From Ferroglobus sp. (GTDB lineage: Archaea; Halobacteriota; Archaeoglobi; Archaeoglobales; Archaeoglobaceae): a stretch of 10,217 bases of DNA. The stretch lies in contig WAQS01000068.1 of assembly GCA_015520115.1 (NCBI GenBank), positions 1-10,217 of the forward strand. The letters run 5' to 3'. Both the position numbers and the translations under genes were made by a program. The notes beneath the pieces were generated by a model. It saw nothing but the letters and a program-made list of their open reading frames with translations, was not told the DNA's origin and ran no database searches. Every line of letters begins with the position of its first letter. Within the stretch, counting starts at the first letter, position 1. Shown here piece after piece: positions 6,175-10,217 of this stretch.

Positions 6175-6278
6175 ATTCACTTGAGAAATTAGAGTAAAGA
6201 GTTAAAAGCTTTTATAAAGCTTCGTAAAGCAACATAAAGTGTTAGGGGCGATTTAGAGAGGTTAAATTAAAAGTATCG

Positions 6279-6287
6279 TTATAAAAT
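6279..6287 (+). promoter_or_regulatory. TATA box for the coiled-coil/lipoprotein operon
   Basis: TTATAAAAT lies about 25 bases before position 6308, where a GGTGATC ribosome site (6308-6314) precedes the ATG at 6318. A transcript starting there would have a very short leader consisting mainly of that site. An alternative TATA-like TTTATAAA at 6211-6218, inside a palindrome, would give a leader of about 75 bases. Confidence 0.5.
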
Positions 6288-6317
6288 TCAAAATCGACCT
6301 TTCAATCGGTGATCGGT

Positions 6318-7421
6318 ATGAAGTGGTTGGGTCTGGCTTTGGCTGTGCTGTTGCTTCTACCAGCAGCACTGGCATACGAAGAACACCAAATGATGAACGA
6401 CAGCGATGAAATGGGATACGGAAAAAAGGTAAGCGAAGAAGCCAAGGATTTGAAAGAATTCGGGAAAGACGTGAGTGAAGAGGCTAAAGAGCTAAACGAA
6501 ACAGAAAACAAAACGAAATTCGGAGAATCGGTTAGCGAAGAAGCTAAAGAATTGAGAACTTTTGGAGAAAGAGTGAGAGAACACAGAAAAGAGGTTAGAG
6601 AGGAAATGAACGAAAGTAAGAGGGAGAAGATAAGAGAGATAATGGAAGAGAGAAGAGAAAAGATGAAAGAATGGAGAGAAAAGTGGATAGAGAGAATTAA
6701 GAAAATGAAGGAAAAGGAAGAGGAAGCTTACGAGAAGTACCACGAGTACAGAGAGAAACTGAGGGAGCTCAAAAGGAAAGGCATGCTTAACGAAACTTTC
6801 GGATTGGAAGTGGCAAAGATGCACGTGTTGTCGGGAATAGATGTTGCGATCCTTCATTTAAAGAGATTAGAAGCAAGAGTACTGGCTTTAAACCTGAGCG
6901 ATGAAGCCACTGAAGAGATACTGGAAGAGATAAGAGAGAAAATAAGCGAGCTTGAAGAGTGGAAGAGTGAAGTTAATGAAACTACGAGCTTAGAAGAACT
7001 GAGAGAAGTATTAAAAGAGTTCAGAGAGGAATGGAAAGAGATAAAGAGAGAGACCTACCTCATTGCCTGGGAGATAGCCGCTGAGAGGATGATCGAAGCC
7101 ATAGAAAGAGCAAAGGAGAGAGCAGAGATTATAGAAGAAAAGATATACACCCTCAAGGAGCTTGGCTACAACACGACCGAACTCGAAGAAGCTTACAGCA
7201 ACTATCTAAGCGCACTTGAGAGGGCAGAAGAGAAAGTGGAAATGGCTAAAGACTTGTTTGAAGAGGCAATAAAAGCAACAAGCAAAGACGAGGCAGTTAA
7301 GAAAATGCAGCTTGGGAAGAAGACTCTAAAGGAAGCTATGGAAGAGATTAGAGAGGCAATGAAAGAGCTCAGAAAGGCTTTCAGAGAGTACATAAGAGCA
7401 CTTGAGGAGGTGGGTAGCTGA
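6318..7421 (+). CDS. Secreted, charged coiled-coil protein with 14-residue repeats
   Basis: 367-residue protein of unknown function. Residues 1-19 are a signal peptide (KWLGLALAVLLLLPAALA), so it is probably exported. Residues 35-96 contain four 14-residue units: GKKVSEEAKDLKEF (35-48), GKDVSEEAKELNET (49-62), GESVSEEAKELRTF (69-82) and the diverged GERVREHRKEVREE (83-96). The rest is almost entirely Glu/Lys/Arg-rich helix, suggesting long coiled coils, with no cysteine and no later membrane segment. Several N-x-S/T sequons (NDS, NET, NKT, NLS, NTT) could be glycosylated on the outer face. The ATG at 6318 is chosen over the GTG at 6309, because GGTGATC (6308-6314) is a near-perfect ribosome site and contains that GTG. 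The coding strand is strongly purine-rich. A cell-surface structural or tethering role is a guess; the adjacent lipoprotein gene suggests they act together. Confidence 0.8.
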   Translation: MKWLGLALAVLLLLPAALAYEEHQMMNDSDEMGYGKKVSEEAKDLKEFGKDVSEEAKELNETENKTKFGESVSEEAKELRTFGERVREHRKEVREEMNESKREKIREIMEERREKMKEWREKWIERIKKMKEKEEEAYEKYHEYREKLRELKRKGMLNETFGLEVAKMHVLSGIDVAILHLKRLEARVLALNLSDEATEEILEEIREKISELEEWKSEVNETTSLEELREVLKEFREEWKEIKRETYLIAWEIAAERMIEAIERAKERAEIIEEKIYTLKELGYNTTELEEAYSNYLSALERAEEKVEMAKDLFEEAIKATSKDEAVKKMQLGKKTLKEAMEEIREAMKELRKAFREYIRALEEVGS

Positions 7422-7663
7422 TGAAAAAAAGATTTATTTTTTTGCTAACTCTATCCGCTCTCGCGATACTAATCGCTGGATGCGCAGAAAAGCAGACAAT
7501 TGAAAAGGCTGAAAAACCAACTCCAACGCAAACACCTGAAGCTAAAGAGGAAGTAGCAAAAATAGAGATTAACGTGAGCGATGTGGAGGAGGCGATAGAA
7601 GAAATCGTAAACATAGAAAAGGAGCTTGCTAACCTTGAAAACATAACCTTCGAAGACATCTAA
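7421..7663 (+). CDS. Small membrane-anchored lipoprotein, function unknown
   Basis: 80-residue protein with a lipoprotein signal: basic start MKKR, hydrophobic core, then LIAGC with C21 as the expected lipidated cysteine. A short linker rich in Thr and Pro (PTPTQTPE) follows. The mature domain is an acidic amphipathic helix region, VEEAIEEIVNIEKELANLEN, ending in ITFEDI. The ATG overlaps the preceding stop by one base (TGATG), with GGAGGTG at 7406-7412, so it is translated together with the secreted coiled-coil protein. Its helix could form a coiled coil with that partner and anchor it to the membrane. This is suggested by gene order and composition only; I do not recognise the family. Confidence 0.75.
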   Translation: MKKRFIFLLTLSALAILIAGCAEKQTIEKAEKPTPTQTPEAKEEVAKIEINVSDVEEAIEEIVNIEKELANLENITFEDI

Positions 7664-7664
7664 A

Positions 7665-7694
7665 TTTTTTTCGTTGCTATCAATTTTCTTTTAC
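7665..7694 (+). terminator. Oligo-T terminator after the lipoprotein gene
   Basis: A run of seven T (7665-7671) directly follows the stop codon, with a second T-rich stretch TTTTCTTTT (7684-7692). No stable stem is needed for archaeal termination on oligo-T. Confidence 0.6.
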
Positions 7695-7731
7695 CAAAAA
7701 CCTTAACAATTATTTTTAGCAAAATTTGTGT

Positions 7732-8448
7732 ATGCAGCAGGCTGAGAAAAGGAAAGACTTCTTTCCGAGGTTTTCTCCGGAATTTCTCAGGTCAATAGGG
7801 ATGTTTCAGAAACCAAAGCTGCCCAAAGTGGACGTAGATGATGAAGAGCTTCTTGAAGACTTAAACAGATATGTAGACTTCGCATTAAAACTTGGCTGCG
7901 AAGATGCAAAGATAATTCCAGCCACAATGGTTAGAGTTGACGAGAGGTTGAGGTTGAAGTGCAGGATTTCAATGTGCCACCACTACAACAACTGCGCCAA
8001 CTGCCCTCCTCATTCTCCTACGGTTGAAGAGATGAGGAAAATCATTCCGATGTACAGATATGCAATTGTGGTAAAAAGAGATGTTGAGCCAAAGGATGAG
8101 TTCGTTGATCCTAAGGAGGAGATAGACATAGCAAGGCACTACAGAAAAAACATGGAAATCGTCGGCTTGCTTGAAGCTCAAGCTTTCAGCGACGGATACT
8201 ACTTTGCGATGGGTTTCGCCGGCGGATCTTGCCAGCACGCTTTATGCATGATGCAAGAGTGCAACGTGCTTAGGGGTAAACGCTGCAGATTCGTTTTGAA
8301 AGCCCGTCCGGCTATGGAGGCTGTGGGCATAGATGTCATGCATCTCGCCATGAAGCTCGGATGGGAAGTTTATCCGGTAAGAGCCCGCCCGATTCCTCCC
8401 GAAGAATTTCCGTGCGCAAAAACTTTCGGAATCGTTTTCGTTTACTGA
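7732..8448 (+). CDS. DUF2284-type cysteine-rich putative metal-binding protein
   Basis: 238-residue cytoplasmic protein resembling the DUF2284 family of predicted metal-binding proteins. A first cysteine cluster has C77, C82, C88-x2-C91, followed by PPHSPTVEEM, very like the family's C-x2-CPP-x-SPT signature. A second cluster has C167, C172, C177 and C185, in GGSCQHALC and MMQECNVLRGKRC, followed by RPAMEAVGIDV. Together these eight cysteines could hold one or two iron-sulfur clusters or zinc. C56 and C228 are further cysteines. The ATG at 7732 is chosen; the TTG at 7726 is less likely. No ribosome site is present and a weak TATA-like TTAACAATTA lies about 25 bases upstream, suggesting a leaderless transcript. 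It stands alone between two gaps. Biochemical function is unknown to me. Confidence 0.82.
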   Translation: MQQAEKRKDFFPRFSPEFLRSIGMFQKPKLPKVDVDDEELLEDLNRYVDFALKLGCEDAKIIPATMVRVDERLRLKCRISMCHHYNNCANCPPHSPTVEEMRKIIPMYRYAIVVKRDVEPKDEFVDPKEEIDIARHYRKNMEIVGLLEAQAFSDGYYFAMGFAGGSCQHALCMMQECNVLRGKRCRFVLKARPAMEAVGIDVMHLAMKLGWEVYPVRARPIPPEEFPCAKTFGIVFVY

Positions 8449-8582
8449 AAGCTAAAGAAAAGGTTTAAGAGCATCGAATTTTAATTTTTAATGCCGATGA
8501 AGACACGAGGGCGAACTGAGCTGTGATGAATCCACCCGTTTCTGAGGCAATAGTTTATAAACAACTCTCAAGGCATTTGCTT
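8449..8582. other. Intergenic region upstream of the aminotransferase
   Basis: 134 bases with a T-rich stretch (GAATTTTAATTTTTAATG, 8475-8492) that may terminate the preceding transcript, and the promoter of the next gene. An 11-codon ORF (8491-8526) is present but unsupported. Confidence 0.45.
8554..8560 (+). promoter_or_regulatory. TATA box setting a leaderless aminotransferase start
   Basis: TTTATAA is centred about 26 bases before the ATG at 8583, the spacing expected when transcription begins at the start codon itself. It lies inside the longer open frame from 8523, which argues against the upstream starts at 8523 and 8526. Confidence 0.6.
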
Positions 8583-9707
8583 ATGAAACCCGAAAACCTC
8601 CTAATGATCCCCGGACCCGTGCAGCTCCACGAAAGGATAATCAAAGCTTTAGGGAGTCAGATGATCTCCCACAGAAGCAAGGATTTTGAAGAAGTTTACG
8701 AGTATTGCAGAGAGGCTTTAAAACCTCTCTTTGGCACGAAAGGTGACGTCGTGATAATCAGCGGCAGCGGCACTGCGGGAATGGAAGCTGCAATTGCAAG
8801 CTTTTCTAAGGTTAAAAGAATAACATGCGTAAGCAACGGTAAATTCGGAGAGAGATTTGCCGAAATAGCCTGGAGGTATGCTGAAGTCGACCACGTCAAA
8901 TTCGAATGGGGCGACTCAATAGATCTCGACAAAGTTAGAGAGTCTCTTGAAAACGGGAGCGAAATGGTTACATTTGTCCACAACGAAACTTCAACAGGAA
9001 TTCTAAATCCAGCAAAGGAGATATGCAAGATAGCTAAAGAATACGACGCTCTTGTAGTTATGGACGGAATAACGAGCGTTGGGGGAGACGAGGTTAAAAT
9101 GGACGAGTGGGGAGTCGATGTTTGCATCGTCGGTTCGCAAAAGTGCCTCGGAGCTCCTCCGGGTTTGGCGGCAGTTGCTATAAGCGACAAAGCCTGGGAG
9201 TTTTACAACGAAAAAGTTCCTTACTACCTCGATCTAAAGGCTTACGTTAAAAAAGCCGAGAAAAATCAAACTCCCTACACCCCGGCAGTTCCTCTCTTCT
9301 TAGCTTTGAAAGAGGCTCTGAAAATAATAGAGGAAGAGGGGTTGGAAAATAGAATAGAGAGACACAGAAAGCTCGCTAAGGCTGTGAGAGAGTGGGCAAT
9401 CGAAGCTGGCTTAGAGCTTTTCCCACGACTCAACGAGTACTCAAGTTACTCCAACACAGTCACAGCAATAAAAATGCCGAAAGGAATAACGGACTCCGAA
9501 TTGAGAGGAACGTTGAGAAAGGAGTATGGCATAACAATTTCCGGTGGGCAGGAGCATTTAAAGGGTAAGATTTTCAGAATCGGAAACATGGGGAACATCG
9601 GCAAGAGAGAAATCATAGCAACTCTTGCAGCGGTTGAAAGCGTTATGCTTAGGAAGGGAGTGGAGATTAAACCAGCTTTGAGCAAAGCTTACGAGGTGCT
9701 TGTATGA
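8583..9707 (+). CDS. Class V aminotransferase (alanine/serine-glyoxylate or aspartate/phosphoserine type)
   Basis: 374-residue PLP aminotransferase of fold-type I, class V. It opens with LLMIPGPV, the typical start of the archaeal alanine-glyoxylate/serine-pyruvate aminotransferase group. Other motifs are SQMISHRSKDF, a GSGTAGMEAAI loop, HNETSTGI, VVMDGITSVGG with the PLP-binding Asp, and GSQKCLGAPPG with the Schiff-base lysine K187. FRIGNMGNI near the end carries the carboxylate-binding Arg. The frame is open to 8523, but the ATG at 8583 gives the usual family length and sits at leaderless spacing from a TATA box. Methanogen relatives act as broad aspartate and phosphoserine transaminases, so this enzyme could make O-phosphoserine for the sulfur genes upstream. 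That link is speculative. Its stop overlaps the riboflavin synthase start (ATGA). Confidence 0.88.
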   Translation: MKPENLLMIPGPVQLHERIIKALGSQMISHRSKDFEEVYEYCREALKPLFGTKGDVVIISGSGTAGMEAAIASFSKVKRITCVSNGKFGERFAEIAWRYAEVDHVKFEWGDSIDLDKVRESLENGSEMVTFVHNETSTGILNPAKEICKIAKEYDALVVMDGITSVGGDEVKMDEWGVDVCIVGSQKCLGAPPGLAAVAISDKAWEFYNEKVPYYLDLKAYVKKAEKNQTPYTPAVPLFLALKEALKIIEEEGLENRIERHRKLAKAVREWAIEAGLELFPRLNEYSSYSNTVTAIKMPKGITDSELRGTLRKEYGITISGGQEHLKGKIFRIGNMGNIGKREIIATLAAVESVMLRKGVEIKPALSKAYEVLV

Positions 9708-10162
9708 TTGTTGGAATAGCGGACACAACTTTTTCGAGAATCGACATGGGAAAAATAGCTATAGACGAACTTAGGAGGTATTCCTCCCTCAAATACATTC
9801 GATACACAGTTCCGGGGATAAAAGATTTGCCAGCAGCAGCTAAGATTCTCTTCGACAAGGGATGCGACATCGTCATTACCCTCGGCTGGGTAGGAAAAAC
9901 GGATACCGACAAGCTTAGTTACGTGGCTATGTCCGTCGGAAAGATTTTGGTGGAGATACTTGAAGGAAAACACGTTATTGATGTGACTATCCACGAAGAC
10001 GAGGCTGAAGATGAAAAGGAACTTTACAGAATAGCCGAAAATAGGGTTAGAGAGCACGTTAGAAATGCTGTGGATTTGCTCTTAAATCCGAAAAAGCTTC
10101 AAAAATTGGCTGGGACGGGGCAAAGGCAGGGATATGAGGACGTGGGACCGATTCTTTTCTAA
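9704..10162 (+). CDS. ribC: Riboflavin synthase, archaeal type
   Basis: 152-residue archaeal riboflavin synthase, which dismutates two 6,7-dimethyl-8-ribityllumazine molecules to riboflavin and a pyrimidine. It is related to lumazine synthase rather than to bacterial riboflavin synthase. Family marks run the whole length: VGIADTTFSRIDMGKIAI at the start, YTVPGIKDLPAAAKIL, CDIVITLGWVGK, VTIHEDEAEDEKEL, and AGTGQRQGYEDVGP at the end, all very close to the Methanocaldococcus protein as I remember it. Length is normal for the family. The ATG overlaps the aminotransferase stop by four bases (ATGA), so the two are translationally coupled although no common pathway is obvious. The stop is TAA at 10160-10162. 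Confidence 0.95.
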   Translation: MIVGIADTTFSRIDMGKIAIDELRRYSSLKYIRYTVPGIKDLPAAAKILFDKGCDIVITLGWVGKTDTDKLSYVAMSVGKILVEILEGKHVIDVTIHEDEAEDEKELYRIAENRVREHVRNAVDLLLNPKKLQKLAGTGQRQGYEDVGPILF

Positions 10163-10166
10163 AAAG

Positions 10167-10173
10167 TTTATTA
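10167..10173 (+). promoter_or_regulatory. TATA box of the gene at the right edge
   Basis: TTTATTA is centred about 27 bases before the ATG at 10197, and no ribosome site lies between them. This fits a leaderless transcript, as at 3645 and 8583. Confidence 0.45.
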
Positions 10174-10196
10174 GCTGAGTCGCTTAATAATCATAC

Positions 10197-10217
10197 ATGA
10201 GAGTTTATCTCGTCCAG
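10197..10217 (+). CDS. Start of a gene cut by the window edge
   Basis: Seven codons, MRVYLVQ, follow an ATG placed at leaderless distance from a TATA-like box. The opening resembles histidine-phosphatase (SixA-like) proteins that begin MRVYLVQHG, but seven residues cannot settle the family. Confidence 0.4.

Larger units (their letters stand above)
6137..6317. other. AT-rich intergenic region with repeated words
   Basis: A 181-base gap between operons, the longest in the window, with no convincing ORF. Besides the terminator it holds GTAAAG at 6140, 6194 and 6224 and its inverse CTTTAC at 6167. It also has an AAGCTT-TTATA-AAGCTT palindrome (6206-6222) and a TATA box near 6279-6287. A regulator site or small RNA is possible but nothing identifies one. 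Confidence 0.5.

Noticed and set aside
6420..6630. CRISPR-like or tandem DNA repeat array
   Set aside because: The repetition is at the protein level (14-residue units) with diverged codons, inside an intact coding sequence, and lacks regular unique spacers.
6492..6857. 121-codon open frame on the minus strand inside the coiled-coil gene
   Set aside because: It is Phe/Leu/Ser-rich antisense of a purine-rich charged gene, with no ribosome site or promoter; the plus-strand protein has a signal peptide and repeats.
8491..8526. 11-codon ORF starting MPMKTRGRTEL at a possible leaderless position
   Set aside because: Too short to support, with only a weak TTTAAG element at the right distance and no sign of attenuation logic (no run of regulatory codons).
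8696..9190. 164-codon minus-strand open frame inside the aminotransferase
   Set aside because: It is a shadow of a well-conserved gene with intact catalytic motifs.

Overview
The window looks like chromosomal DNA from a hyperthermophilic euryarchaeon of the Archaeoglobales type (Archaeoglobus, Ferroglobus or Geoglobus relatives). The reasons are an archaeal-type riboflavin synthase, an APS-reductase-like flavoprotein and ferredoxin next to ATP sulfurylase, heavy use of AGA/AGG and ATA codons, Glu/Lys/Arg-rich proteins, GGTGA/GGAGG ribosome sites, and TATA boxes about 25 bp upstream of apparently leaderless starts. The genus is an inference, not a proof. All genes lie on the + strand and coding density is high. 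I see no tRNA, rRNA, CRISPR array, insertion sequence or clear sign of recent transfer.

Bases 1-3581 form one tightly coupled operon, entered mid-way. It holds a 12-codon tail of an upstream gene (probably a TusA-like protein), a short AprA-like flavoprotein, a short AprB-like two-cluster ferredoxin, ATP sulfurylase (Sat), a TusA-like sulfur carrier and a DsrE-like protein. Several start codons overlap the preceding stop. This is the toolkit to activate sulfate to APS, reduce APS to sulfite (or run the reverse), and pass sulfur along protein cysteines. Both APS-reductase subunits are smaller than the dissimilatory enzymes.

Bases 3600-6136 form a second operon with its own TATA box. It holds a threonine-synthase-fold PLP enzyme with an N-terminal zinc ribbon, a MoaD/ThiS-type ubiquitin-like protein ending in Gly-Gly, a MoeB/ThiF-type activating enzyme without a rhodanese domain, and another TusA-like protein. 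The layout resembles sulfur-carrier-dependent amino acid synthesis, such as the CysO/CysM or Wolinella HcyS systems: a TusA would deliver sulfur to the adenylated carrier C-terminus, and the PLP enzyme would use the thiocarboxylate to make cysteine or homocysteine. Taken together, the two operons suggest a complete sulfate-to-amino-acid route on protein-bound sulfur. No sulfite reductase and no JAMM peptidase are in the window, so that route is a hypothesis.

Bases 6137-6317 are an AT-rich intergenic region with hairpins and repeated GTAAAG words. Then come a secreted, highly charged coiled-coil protein with 14-residue repeats and a small lipoprotein (6318-7663). A monocistronic Cys-rich DUF2284-type protein follows (7732-8448). 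Last is an operon of a class V aminotransferase and archaeal riboflavin synthase (8583-10162). A final gene starts at 10197 and runs off the end.
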